From Hyphomicrobiales bacterium (GTDB lineage: Bacteria > Pseudomonadota > Alphaproteobacteria > Rhizobiales > Beijerinckiaceae): a DNA stretch of 64,000 nt. The translations under genes were made by a program, and so were the position numbers. The notes under the pieces are model-generated. The model was not told the DNA's origin. It did not search any database and saw only the letters and a list, made by a program, of their open reading frames with translations. Position 1 is the first letter of the stretch; each line of letters starts with the position of its first letter. Positions 48,646 to 57,307 of the stretch are shown one piece after another. Location of the stretch: positions 124,001 through 188,000 of the forward strand of contig UCLR01000003.1 in assembly GCA_900473415.1 (NCBI GenBank), read 5' to 3'.

Positions 48646-51565
48646 GGTCCGCCGTCGCCTCAACAGGCAGGGTGAAGATGAAGGTGGCCCCGTCGTCCTG
48701 ATTGTTCTCTGCCCACAGGCGCCCGCCATGGGTTTCGATGATGGTTCGCGATATCGCCAGCCCCATGCCCATGCCATTGGGTTTGGTCGAGAAGAAGGGC
48801 TCGAATACTTTTTCAGGGGCGCCGAGACCCTGGCCGGTATCCCGGACTTCGGTTCTGACAAGATCGCGGACGCGCCGCGACTGGATGCGAAGCACTCTGC
48901 GCTGCGAAGGCTCCATTGCCTCCATGCCGTTGCGGATCAGGTTGACGAGAACCTGCTGGATCTGGATCTGGTCCAGTTCCAGCGGCGGAAGCCCGGCCTC
49001 GACATCCACCTCGATACGCATGCGGCGCCGGGTCGCTTCCTCCGTCATCAAATCCCGCGCCTCATGAAGAATGGTGTCGAGCTGGCAGGGGTTTCGCGCT
49101 TGGGCCGTCTGCCTGAACAGGGCGCGGACCCGTCCGACCACATCGGCGGCCGAGTTCGCATCGCGGATGATGCGCTCGACGGTCTTCTGCGCTCGCTCCA
49201 GGTTGGGCGGGTCCGAGGTGAGCCAGCGTTGGCAGGCATGCGAGTTGGCGACCACAGCGGCGAGCGGCTGGTTGACTTCATGGGCGATTGAGGCGGAGAG
49301 CTCGGCCAGGCTGGCGGCCTGCGCTGCGCGCGCCAACCGCTCCTGCGCCAATGTCAGCGCTTCCTGCGCGCGGACCTGATCTTCGATTTCGAAGCAGATG
49401 CCGTTCCACTGAACGATCTCCCCCTCGACGTTTCGCATCGCCGCGGTTCGCGTCTCGACCCAGCGATACTCGCCATCCGCCCGCCGGAGGCGGTGCTTCA
49501 TCGCATAGGAGGAGCCCGTCGCCAGTGAGCGCCCATATTTCTCTCTCACGTCCGGGAGGTCGTCGGGATGGATGATGGCTTCGAGGGTGCCGGTCAGGCG
49601 TGTCCGCCCGTCCTCGTCCTTGTCCCCGAGCCCGAAGCCAAGAAACTCCCGCAGCTTCTCGCTGCGATAGATCGGCTCTCCGTTCGGCGCAGCGCAGTAG
49701 ATCAGCGCAGGCAGCGTCTCGACCAGCTGCCGCAACGAACGTTCGCTTTCGCGCAACGCCTCTTCCACGCGAAGCTGATCGTCGATGTCGTGGGACAGGC
49801 CATACCACTGGATGATGCTGCCGTCCTCATCGCGAAGCGGCTCCGCGCGCCCGTCCATCCAGCGATAGACGCCATCGTGACGGCGCAGCCGGTAGCGCAT
49901 CGCGAAGGGCTGGCCGCTGAGGAGGCAATGCTTCAGCTCGGCCCACAGCCGATCGGCGTCCTCCGGGTGGATGGCCGCCTTCAGGGCCGCCGCGTATTGC
50001 TCCGTTGCGGGCGTTTCCAGCCCCGCTTCGTCGAGGCCGAGGAAATCGATGAAGCGGCGGTTGTAGAAGTTCGGCTCCCCGGAGGGAGTCAGTCGCCAGA
50101 TATGGCTCGGCACGAGGTCGACCAGCCGCGTCAATTCCTGCTTCCGGAAGTTTAGCTCCGTCTGCGTGGTGATCAGGTCGTGGATGTCGACCGATACGCC
50201 ATACCAGCGAAGGACCTTGCCCGTTTCGTCACGCAGGGCCTCCGCACGCGTTTCAGTCCAGCGATACGTGCCGTCGGCCCGATGCTGAAGGTATTTGATG
50301 TTGTACGGCGTTCCCGTCGTGACGGACTTGGCGAATGTCTTCTCAGCCAGATCCAGGAAATTGGGGTGGATCATCTTCTTCAACGAAAGAGACCCGTCTG
50401 CGGCCGTAACCGTATCGAGCGTGGCGCCGGTCACCTCCATTATCCGCTTGTTGAGATAAGCGGGGTGGCCGTCCGCCGTCATGCTCCAGATCATGGCCGG
50501 GACCGTGTCGATCAGCAGTTCGAGCTGCTGCTCCCGCCCGCGCAGCGCGGCCTCGGTCTTCTTGTAGACGTCGATGTCGATCGAGGTGCCGAACCAGCCC
50601 GTGATGCGCCCCTCGCCATCCCGCGTCGGACGCGCCGAGATACGGTGCCAGACATACTGCCCCGTCGCCCGCAACATCCGGTACTCGATGTTCCAGGGCT
50701 CGCCCGTCTTCAGGCAATGGCGCAGGGTGGAGGCGGCGCCGTCGACATCGTCCGGATGGACGCCGCGCATCCAGCCTACCTCGCCGCCATCGATGAACTC
50801 CCGTTCGTCGAGGCGACGATTGAGATCCTCCAAAGCCATGTCGATGGCGATCTGGGCAGCCGGGGTCACGTAGGTGAATTTCCCCATCGCATCGAAGGCC
50901 CAAGCCTTGCCGTGCAGACTTTCGATCACCTTGGCCGCAGCCACCGCCTGCGCAGTCTCGCCCAGCGACTCCGCCACGGTCCAGCGATCACCCGGCCTGG
51001 AAACCATGGCGTCGACATCCACGCTGACGCCGTAGCCGGGCTCGGCGCGGAGCTCGGTCCAGCAGTAGCTGCCATCCGGCTGGCGCAACCGATAGCTCAT
51101 CACTTGTGGCACGCCCGTCCAGAATGCGTAGGCCGCAGCCTGTGCGATCGCTGGCCTGTCGTCGGGATGGATCGCACTATCGGCCGCCTCGCCCGGGACG
51201 GCACCGAACGCGCCCGGATGCCCAGGCGCTTGTCGACGCGCTGGCCCGGCCGGGTTGCTGTGGCCGGTCGGATCGCGCGCAATAAGCGCGCCAATGCAAG
51301 CAGCCACCAGGACGAGCGCCGCGATGGAAAGCGCGGTTTCCCGTACGGCGCCCGGGTACAGCAGGGCCGCGACGATCGCAGCGGCAAAAGCGACGAGGAG
51401 GCCCGCCCAGAGCGACTGGAGGAGGTATCCGCGGGCATGGAGAAAGAGCGCGCCAAACGGAGCCAGGATGCCGATCGGAGTGCCGGCCAACCAGGATGCC
51501 AGAAGACCGAGAGCCAGCGTCGTAGGTATCGTGACCGATGGCGTTCGATGAAGCGCTGCTATCAT
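48635..51565 (-). CDS. Multi-PAS sensor histidine kinase
   Basis: 976 residues. N-terminal hydrophobic part of about four helices (TLALGLLASWLAGTPIGIL, LLQSLWAGLLVAFAAAIVAA, LSIAALVLVAACIGALIA), then five PAS/PAC modules recognised by repeated WTE(T)RAE / YRWMDGRAEPLRDEDG and IQWYG(L/V)S(H/V)DI(D/H)D motifs at roughly 125-residue spacing. The kinase core is of the FixL/HWE-free HisKA type: SIAHEVNQPLAAVVANSHAC with the phospho-His at about 762, N box NLIRNGMEAM near 875, DTGQGLG, F box FFSTKPNGMGMGLA. No haem-PAS marks such as those of FixL are obvious. ATG 51565 follows AAGGACAG; a start 17 codons earlier is possible. Confidence 0.93.
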   Translation of the reverse strand: MIAALHRTPSVTIPTTLALGLLASWLAGTPIGILAPFGALFLHARGYLLQSLWAGLLVAFAAAIVAALLYPGAVRETALSIAALVLVAACIGALIARDPTGHSNPAGPARRQAPGHPGAFGAVPGEAADSAIHPDDRPAIAQAAAYAFWTGVPQVMSYRLRQPDGSYCWTELRAEPGYGVSVDVDAMVSRPGDRWTVAESLGETAQAVAAAKVIESLHGKAWAFDAMGKFTYVTPAAQIAIDMALEDLNRRLDEREFIDGGEVGWMRGVHPDDVDGAASTLRHCLKTGEPWNIEYRMLRATGQYVWHRISARPTRDGEGRITGWFGTSIDIDVYKKTEAALRGREQQLELLIDTVPAMIWSMTADGHPAYLNKRIMEVTGATLDTVTAADGSLSLKKMIHPNFLDLAEKTFAKSVTTGTPYNIKYLQHRADGTYRWTETRAEALRDETGKVLRWYGVSVDIHDLITTQTELNFRKQELTRLVDLVPSHIWRLTPSGEPNFYNRRFIDFLGLDEAGLETPATEQYAAALKAAIHPEDADRLWAELKHCLLSGQPFAMRYRLRRHDGVYRWMDGRAEPLRDEDGSIIQWYGLSHDIDDQLRVEEALRESERSLRQLVETLPALIYCAAPNGEPIYRSEKLREFLGFGLGDKDEDGRTRLTGTLEAIIHPDDLPDVREKYGRSLATGSSYAMKHRLRRADGEYRWVETRTAAMRNVEGEIVQWNGICFEIEDQVRAQEALTLAQERLARAAQAASLAELSASIAHEVNQPLAAVVANSHACQRWLTSDPPNLERAQKTVERIIRDANSAADVVGRVRALFRQTAQARNPCQLDTILHEARDLMTEEATRRRMRIEVDVEAGLPPLELDQIQIQQVLVNLIRNGMEAMEPSQRRVLRIQSRRVRDLVRTEVRDTGQGLGAPEKVFEPFFSTKPNGMGMGLAISRTIIETHGGRLWAENNQDDGATFIFTLPVEATADHDR

Positions 51566-51883
51566 GGTGGGCTGTCCTTCCAGGGACGGAATGCCAGGAA
51601 ACCGTCGCAGCTTCATCTAGCACCAGTCCTCGAAGGCCCGGCTGGCAAACTCAACTGAAAGTAACGTCAGGGAGCCGGAGCCGCACTTATGGAAATCCAT
51701 GGTCTGCAGGTCGCCTGAAAGTCGGGAGATCGTTGCGGGTGGCCGCCTCTTCTGCCTTCACAACGCGGCCGGGTACGCCGCTCCACTCCGGCGCTCCGAG
51801 TGGCTGTGAGCGCGTCGGATGAGTGCCTACGACACTCCGCGCGAAACACCCATCGCCGGGCACCGGTGGTGTTGGAACGGGGC
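51566..51883. other. Intergenic stretch before the kinase operon
   Basis: 318 bases between the MscS stop and the kinase start. It must hold the kinase promoter if the operon does not depend on readthrough from MscS. I find no open frame with recognisable content, no copy of the 22-bp palindrome and no clear promoter boxes. Confidence 0.4.
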
Positions 51884-52831
51884 CTAGGCGGGCTCGGCCA
51901 GCGACAACCCGCTTGCGCTGCATCTGTCATGGATGAGGTCGATGATCTCGTTCTTGGCGGCTATCCCGATCGCGATGCTCGCAACACGGAACTGCAGCTC
52001 CGCTTCAATTGCGGTCGCGTCGATGCCCTTCAGCGCAACGGCTGGCGGTGGGTCCTTGATGATCCGGGCACTGCTTTCCAGCACGGACCGCATGACGTCC
52101 TCGACGATGCGTGGTCGCTGCCCAGCGGCAAAACGCACGCCCAAGGTCATCAGATGCGACTCGTCAGGCCGGCTCAAGCTGGTCAAGCTCTGTTTGGCGA
52201 GCATGCTGTTCGGCAGCACGACAATGTTATTCACGCTGGTCAGCAGGTTGGTCGAGCGCCAGTTAATTTCGGTGACGCGCCCCGCGGTGCCGTCGCTCAA
52301 CTGAACCCAGTCGCCGATCGCATAGGCTTTGCCGAGTGTCAGGGCGATGCCGGAAAAGACGTCGCCGAGCGTATTCTGCAGCGCCAGACCCAGGATCAGG
52401 GCGACGACGCCCGAGGTGGTGACCAAGGTGGCGATCGGCATGCCGAAGACGAAACCCATGACCGACAGCGCCACACCGAGATAGATGGCGGCAACGGCCA
52501 TATCGAGGATCAGGTGCGCTTCCCGCGGCTTGCGATTGAGCCTGACATAGATGTGGATGAAGCCGATGACCGTCCATGCGAGATGAGTCCACCAGAGAAT
52601 CCTGGCCGACTTGGAAAGCAGCGCGGCAAGACCCTCCGCATAAGCATCATCCGGCTGATGCGGAGCGATTCCTCCCAAGAAGAGCACGATGCTCATGCTG
52701 GTGAAGAAGAGGATCTGGACGATCAGGCGACCCCTCGGCCGCGCGCGGCCCTGAAGGTGCCACACGATGATGCCGGCAACTCCCAGGGCATTGATCAGGA
52801 CAAGCGGCAGGAAGTGGTCATCACCAGACAT
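51884..52831 (-). CDS. MscS-family mechanosensitive channel
   Basis: 315 residues, inner membrane. Hydrophobic helices at the start (LPLVLINALGVAGIIVW, LIVQILFFTSMSIVLFLGG), two more in the middle (LILDMAVAAIYLGVALSVMG, ATLVTTSGVVALILGLALQN, the pore-lining helix with small residues), then the MscS beta domain LGDVFSGIALTLGKAYAIGD, VTEINWRSTNLLT, VLPNSMLAKQ. Gate for osmotic release; some homologues carry a C-terminal cyclic nucleotide domain but this one ends after the MscS cytoplasmic domain. 75 bases after the cupin gene on the same strand. Confidence 0.92.
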   Translation of the reverse strand: MSGDDHFLPLVLINALGVAGIIVWHLQGRARPRGRLIVQILFFTSMSIVLFLGGIAPHQPDDAYAEGLAALLSKSARILWWTHLAWTVIGFIHIYVRLNRKPREAHLILDMAVAAIYLGVALSVMGFVFGMPIATLVTTSGVVALILGLALQNTLGDVFSGIALTLGKAYAIGDWVQLSDGTAGRVTEINWRSTNLLTSVNNIVVLPNSMLAKQSLTSLSRPDESHLMTLGVRFAAGQRPRIVEDVMRSVLESSARIIKDPPPAVALKGIDATAIEAELQFRVASIAIGIAAKNEIIDLIHDRCSASGLSLAEPA

Positions 52832-52906
52832 GGGACGGGGTCACCGGCAGCGGTTGGTTACGGCAAGGAGCGGCCAGGCGCCGCATCGGACGCCCCATCT
52901 GCTCAT

Positions 52907-53332
52907 CTATTTCTTGAGGGGGAAAGTCAGCTCCCGCTCGGCGGTATCGACCACGAACACCGCAAGCAGCTTGGCCGGTTCGGTCTTGCTCGCGTTCTCG
53001 CTCACGGCGTGGCGGTCACCCGGCAGCTCGGAGAAGCTTTCACCGGCCTTGTAGACCGTGACGGGGCCATCGTTGACCTGGCTGCGGATCGCCCCTTCCA
53101 GAACGGTCGCATAGATGAAAGCCGACGCGGCATGCGTGTGACTTCCCGAAAAGCCGCCCGGAGCGTACTCGACCAGAACGCTCCTTATGCTCTTGCCGGG
53201 CACATTGGGCAGTTCGCGGTCATAAACCAGGGTAACCTTGGCGCCCTCTCCGCCCCTGGGCGTGTCCTGCGCAAAGGCCGAACCGGACAGAAGAGCCGTC
53301 AGCGCGACGGCAGACGCCAAAAGCCTGATCAT
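52907..53332 (-). CDS. Exported cupin-domain protein
   Basis: 141 residues with a signal peptide MIRLLASAVALTALLSGSAF and cleavage at AFAQ. The rest is one cupin barrel: FSGSHTHAASAFIYATVLEG supplies the two His and the Glu-type metal motif 1 region, and ELPGDRHAVSENAS is motif 2. Small periplasmic cupins of this type are often of unknown function. ATG 53332 begins the signal peptide; a GTG eight codons earlier is less likely. Between NmrA-like and MscS genes, same strand. Confidence 0.85.
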   Translation of the reverse strand: MIRLLASAVALTALLSGSAFAQDTPRGGEGAKVTLVYDRELPNVPGKSIRSVLVEYAPGGFSGSHTHAASAFIYATVLEGAIRSQVNDGPVTVYKAGESFSELPGDRHAVSENASKTEPAKLLAVFVVDTAERELTFPLKK

Positions 53333-53356
53333 GTCTCGCGTCCTTTCTTGGGTCAC

Positions 53357-53387
53357 GCACGGGGCGGTCTCAAGAAACGCCCCGTGC
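53357..53387 (-). terminator. Hairpin after the NmrA-like gene
   Basis: Arms GCACGGGGCG (53357-53366) and CGCCCCGTGC (53378-53387) with an 11-base loop, starting nine bases past the NmrA-like stop on the minus strand and ending 24 bases before the cupin start. No T-tract follows, so a weak terminator or mRNA-stabilising element. Confidence 0.45.
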
Positions 53388-53395
53388 TCGGGCGA

Positions 53396-54148
53396 TCACT
53401 TTCTCGGCGCTGTCGCGAACCAGCGATTGAAGTCGATGCGACCGATGCTGGGCTTGTTGTCGGAGACCAGTGAGCCCTCTTCCAGCTTGGTCCCGAAGTA
53501 CGGGGCTTGCGGATCCGGGACGACGGCGCGGCTGTCTCCGATCGCCTTGAGGTAGCGCGCGACGAAATCGCAAAGGCGCGCGCGCTCCGGGCCCGCGATC
53601 TCGATGATGCCGTTGGCAGGCGCCGCAAGGGCGGCCTCAGCTACGAAATCGGCGACGTCATCGGAAGCGATCGGCTGCAGATTGCCCGTCGACAGGCGGG
53701 TGGTGTCGCCGACCGCACCGGCCTGGGCGATGCCCCCGAGGAATTCCATGAACTGCGTCGACCGCACGATCGTATAGGGAAGGCCGGATTCCCGGATGAT
53801 CTTCTCCTGTGCGACCTTGGCGCGGAGATAGCCGCTGTCCGGCAGACGATCCGCGCCGACGATGGAGAGCGCGACGTGGTGCTTCACGCCAGCCGCCTTC
53901 TCCGCCGCGGTCAGGTTCTTGCCCGACGTCTGGAAGAATTCGAGCACGGCCTTGTCCTCGAAGGAAGGCGAGTTCGCGAGGTCGATCACCACCTCGGCAT
54001 TCTCGAGCGCCTTCGCAAGACCTTCGCCGGTGATCGTGTTGACGCCGGTATTCGGGGCGGCGGCAATGACCTCGTGCCCATGCTTGCGCAGGCGCTCCGC
54101 GGTCTTCGACCCGATCAGGCCCGTTCCACCGATAATGACGATTTTCAT
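53396..54148 (-). CDS. NmrA-like NAD(P)-binding atypical SDR
   Basis: 250 residues. Starts at once with the Rossmann motif MKIVIIGGTGLIGSKTAERL; later VVIDLANSPSFEDKAVLEFF, VKHHVALSIVGADRLPDSGY (the Ser/Tyr region) and YTIVRSTQFMEFLGG, characteristic of NmrA/YesF-like atypical SDRs. These may be reductases or NADP sensors; catalysis is uncertain. ATG 54148 has GGAGAC six bases in front and is preferred to an upstream ATG nine codons away. Part of a leftward run with MBL, cupin and MscS genes. Confidence 0.9.
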   Translation of the reverse strand: MKIVIIGGTGLIGSKTAERLRKHGHEVIAAAPNTGVNTITGEGLAKALENAEVVIDLANSPSFEDKAVLEFFQTSGKNLTAAEKAAGVKHHVALSIVGADRLPDSGYLRAKVAQEKIIRESGLPYTIVRSTQFMEFLGGIAQAGAVGDTTRLSTGNLQPIASDDVADFVAEAALAAPANGIIEIAGPERARLCDFVARYLKAIGDSRAVVPDPQAPYFGTKLEEGSLVSDNKPSIGRIDFNRWFATAPRK

Positions 54149-54289
54149 GAGATGTCTCCGTTTGCAGCCGTCCATACGGCGCGTCGTTCGATCGTTCCTG
54201 AAGGCCGCGACCTCGCTGAGGCCGGGCTTTCGGCCGAACCGGGCTGGCCTCGAGGGCTGCTCAGCCAGATTCGGCCGGCAAACACGTCT

Positions 54290-55207
54290 TCAGTAGTCCC
54301 AGAAGACCGGGACCCAGCGGAAGGCATCACCCTCGACCGCCACCCGACCGACCGAAGGGAACGGGAGGTGGGTCGCCACCAGCTGTTCGCCGCTGGCCGC
54401 CAGCTCCGTCAGAAGGCGCAGCCGAACGCGGGCCGCCTCCTCGGGGTCGTGCTCGAACCCATTGTGCCAGTCCGGGTGGTCGAACCCAACCGCGAAAACG
54501 GCGTCACCGGCGAACGTCAGGCGATCACCGCCGGAGGCCAGCCGAACGATGCTGTGCCCAGGCGTATGACCGCCCGTGCGGCGAACGACGACACCCGGCG
54601 CGACCTCGTGCTCGTCGTCGAACAGGCGCAGATGGCTGCGATACTCCTGCGCGAATTTCTTGGCTGCCGTCCGAAGCGCATCCGGGAAGCCTGCCGGCAT
54701 GTTGACGTGCGTGAAGTCGGGCGCCTCCCAGAACTTCACCTCGGCAGCCGCCACGTGGATCCGCAGGTCCGGACGCAGCCGCTCCTTCACCCCGTCGACG
54801 ATGAGCCCGCCGACATGGTCCATGTGCATATGGGTCAGCACCACATCGGTGACGGAGCCGAGATCGATGCCGGCGGCCTCCAGTCGCTTCACCAGCTGTC
54901 CGGCCCGCGGGAGGTTCAGGTCCGGGTCCAGGCCCAGGCCGGCGTCGATGAGGATCACCTGCTCGCCGCTCCGCACCACGACCACGTTCAGCGACCAGTC
55001 GAAAGCGTCGGGCGGCAGGAACATGTCGTTCAGCCAGGCCGCCCGCGCCGTGTCGTCGGCATTGTGGCCCAGCATCTTGGTCGGCAGCGGCAGCACGCCG
55101 TCGCTCACCACCAGAACATCGATCTCCCCAACCCGTACCGCGTAGCGCGACGGAACCAGCTCTTCGGGCCCCGGCCGACCGGAGCGTGAAGCGACGTCTA
55201 GGCTCAT
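54290..55207 (-). CDS. Metallo-beta-lactamase-fold hydrolase
   Basis: 305 residues. The zinc site is in VVLTHMHMDHVGG (HxHxDH) with further ligands in GGHTPGHSIV, FAGDAVF and VATHLPFPSVG. This build (conserved N-terminal VGEIDVLVVSDGVLPLP, long loop before the metal motif) is like lactonases and other MBL-fold hydrolases of the quorum-quenching type, but the specific substrate cannot be set. GAGGAGAG precedes the ATG. The 22-bp palindrome copy 2 is 91 bases upstream, shared with the SDR/chloroperoxidase promoter region. Confidence 0.9.
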   Translation of the reverse strand: MSLDVASRSGRPGPEELVPSRYAVRVGEIDVLVVSDGVLPLPTKMLGHNADDTARAAWLNDMFLPPDAFDWSLNVVVVRSGEQVILIDAGLGLDPDLNLPRAGQLVKRLEAAGIDLGSVTDVVLTHMHMDHVGGLIVDGVKERLRPDLRIHVAAAEVKFWEAPDFTHVNMPAGFPDALRTAAKKFAQEYRSHLRLFDDEHEVAPGVVVRRTGGHTPGHSIVRLASGGDRLTFAGDAVFAVGFDHPDWHNGFEHDPEEAARVRLRLLTELAASGEQLVATHLPFPSVGRVAVEGDAFRWVPVFWDY

Positions 55208-55297
55208 GGTTCTCTCCTCATTACCGCCGTTTCACTCACGGCATCGACGACATTAATGGACCAAGGCTTTCATCTCGATAGAATCGAAGTATATTGT

Positions 55298-55319
55298 GAT
55301 CTATACTAAGTTATAGATA
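55298..55319. promoter_or_regulatory. 22-bp palindromic operator candidate, copy 2
   Basis: GATCTATAC (55298-55306), a 4-base centre, and TTATAGATA (55311-55319): the left arm is identical to copy 1 at 45958 and 7 of 9 right-arm positions match. It lies in the 332-base gap upstream of the MBL-fold gene (ATG at 55207). The rest of this gap, 55208-55539, is AT-rich around 55320-55375 and holds no gene I can support. Confidence 0.6.
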
Positions 55320-55539
55320 CTACTATTTAATTCGAGTGACTCTCGAATAATACTTGAATTACACCGCAGAAATACGCAGATTCGCTCAACTACGACTGCG
55401 GAATCGAACACCATCGAGCACCGCGGGCGGCACCGCCCGCAGGTTCGCGGCCAAGACCGCCCACCCAACGAATTCGCCAAACAACCCAAACGACTAGGCT
55501 CTCCAGGACCGATGGCGAAGGCCGGAATTGACGAACCGA

Positions 55540-56022
55540 TCAGACGGTTGCGCGAGCCGCTTCGGAGGATCGCCGGTTGGGCTGCGAGGAATTCCGCAGT
55601 GCCCAGATGGTCAGCGCCAATCCAAGAAGGGCCGGCAGCGTCACCGCTGGAAAATCCCGCGGAATGGCGGCGGGCGAGCAGATCCCGACCGCGACCTCCC
55701 AGAAGTGGAAGAGCGCGTGCGCGCAAAGCCAGGCCGTCGCAGCCGCCCACAGTCCGACGCGGCGCTCCGGTAGGAACAGGCCAAGTCCAAATGCCACGCC
55801 GAGGAAGAGCTGGATCATCCCGATGTCGCGGATGAAGTGCTGGTTGAAGAAGCCAGTGTCGGTCACGCCAGGCACCAGCTCGTACCAGGCCAGGGGAGCG
55901 ATCAGCATGAAGATGCCATTCGCGGACAGGAATATTCCGTTGAACGCCACCATGGTAACGACGACCGCGGCAACGGCCCGGTTTGGAGGCAGTGTCGCCT
56001 TCCTATCTAAGAGCGCTTTCAT
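55540..56022 (-). CDS. Membrane protein of unknown function
   Basis: 160 residues with about four membrane helices: AVAAVVVTMVAFNGIFLSAN, GIFMLIAPLAWYELV, MIQLFLGVAFGLGLFL, LWAAATAWLCAHALFHFWEV and PALLGLALTIWAL. Conserved-looking polar stretch PGVTDTGFFNQHFIRDIG between helices. I do not recognise a family with known function. ATG 56022 has GAGAGG eight bases upstream; an upstream start would add 15 unconserved residues. Single gene, leftward. Confidence 0.75.
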   Translation of the reverse strand: MKALLDRKATLPPNRAVAAVVVTMVAFNGIFLSANGIFMLIAPLAWYELVPGVTDTGFFNQHFIRDIGMIQLFLGVAFGLGLFLPERRVGLWAAATAWLCAHALFHFWEVAVGICSPAAIPRDFPAVTLPALLGLALTIWALRNSSQPNRRSSEAARATV

Positions 56023-56385
56023 CAATTGCCTCTCGCCGACAGGGCGCTGACAGGCGTGCGTTCGCAAATAGCTCGGAGCAGGCTTGCAGCGCGGTGAAAC
56101 GAGAGGAATTGTTCAAGTTAAACGGCTGGACCGCTACTAGACTGGCCGGCACCCACTCGCGATAAATGTCAGCTTGGCCTGTACCTTGGCATAGGCAAGA
56201 GTGCGCGAAGCGTGCGCAGGACCACCCAACGGCATGCCGGCAAAACTCTCCGAATGGGATCGGCGTTCAGGACCGACAAGGTCATCGCCAGGCAAATCCA
56301 TAATTTCACTCGCTTCCGGAGGGCAACCGGCAGGCGTGCCAGACGGAAGGTCCGGCACGTCGCGATGGTATTTTCCGGGGGCGCC
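56023..56385. other. Gene-free stretch, 363 bases
   Basis: No open frame with recognisable content lies between the membrane protein start and the DUF899 stop. Promoter elements for the membrane protein should lie at the left side; I see no clear boxes, repeats or hairpins with T-tracts. Confidence 0.4.
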
Positions 56386-57180
56386 TCAGCCGCAGCATGA
56401 GTGGGGGAACACGGGCAGTTGCGGCGCCTCATAGGCGTCGCGGTGGCGCCACCACATGCCGCCCGCCTCGTTGCGGCCCTTCGGCGCGCGGTCGAGCCAG
56501 GGGTACATGCTCCAGATCGCGTCCACGCCGCGCGAATAGCTGGAGTAAGTGTGGTAGATCGCGCCGCCGTCCTGGATGAAAGCGCTCACCCCCGGCCTTT
56601 CGCGCACATACTGGGCGGCGCTGGTGCCGCTTTGCGCGGCGAAGCCCGCCACCACGGGGATGCTGCTCCAGTCCATCTGTGGCACGGGCCGGAAATTATA
56701 CTCGGCCACTCCCTGCCGCTCCTGCTCCTCACTGAAGGAGACATTGAAGTCGAAGTTGAAGTCGCTTGTGGCCGAGGAAGCCCAGGGGAAGCTCCAGCCC
56801 ATGCGCCGCTTGAAGGCGATCAGCTTGTCGAGCGGCGCCCGCGACACCGCCGTCAGCGTCACGTCATGGTTCGCCAGATGGACATGGATGCCGTTGAAGC
56901 CGTCGGCGATCAGCGAGCAGGAGGGGCAGCCTGCGGTATAGTCCGGCCCGAACATGAAGTGATAGACGAGGAGCTGCGAGCGCCCGGCGAAGAGTTCCGC
57001 CAGCCCGGTTTCGCCCGCCTCGGTCACGAAGCGATACGCCTTGTCGATCTTGACCCAGGGCAGGGCTTGTCTCTGCTGCGCCACGGCATCGCTCTGCCGC
57101 GTCAGCGCCTTCTCCGCCGCCAGCAGGCCGAGCCGGGCCTCGAGCCATTCCTCGCGTGTACCGGTGAGATGAGCCGTCAT
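56386..57180 (-). CDS. DUF899 thioredoxin-like family protein
   Basis: 264 residues of the DUF899 family, thought to have a thioredoxin-like fold; function undefined. Typical features: REEWLEARLGLLAAEKALTR, LPWVKIDKAYRF, QLLVYHFMFGPDYTAGCPSC (with the CxxC-like Cys pair), HDVTLTAVSRAPLDKL, GWSFPWASSATSDFNFDF and the C-terminal WWRHRDAY. AGGAG precedes ATG 57180; a long upstream frame in the same phase is antisense to the next gene and is rejected. Divergent from the HTH protein gene at 57308. Confidence 0.92.
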   Translation of the reverse strand: MTAHLTGTREEWLEARLGLLAAEKALTRQSDAVAQQRQALPWVKIDKAYRFVTEAGETGLAELFAGRSQLLVYHFMFGPDYTAGCPSCSLIADGFNGIHVHLANHDVTLTAVSRAPLDKLIAFKRRMGWSFPWASSATSDFNFDFNVSFSEEQERQGVAEYNFRPVPQMDWSSIPVVAGFAAQSGTSAAQYVRERPGVSAFIQDGGAIYHTYSSYSRGVDAIWSMYPWLDRAPKGRNEAGGMWWRHRDAYEAPQLPVFPHSCCG

Positions 57181-57307
57181 GATGCTTGCTCCTGTCCTTG
57201 GTTGACATTCGCCGCTCGCCGCTTCGCGATGCGACGTCGCGATCAGGGGTAGGGCGTGCGCGGCCAGAGGCGGGAGTGACAAGTTTGGCGGGATTTGGAT
57301 CCTCGAC

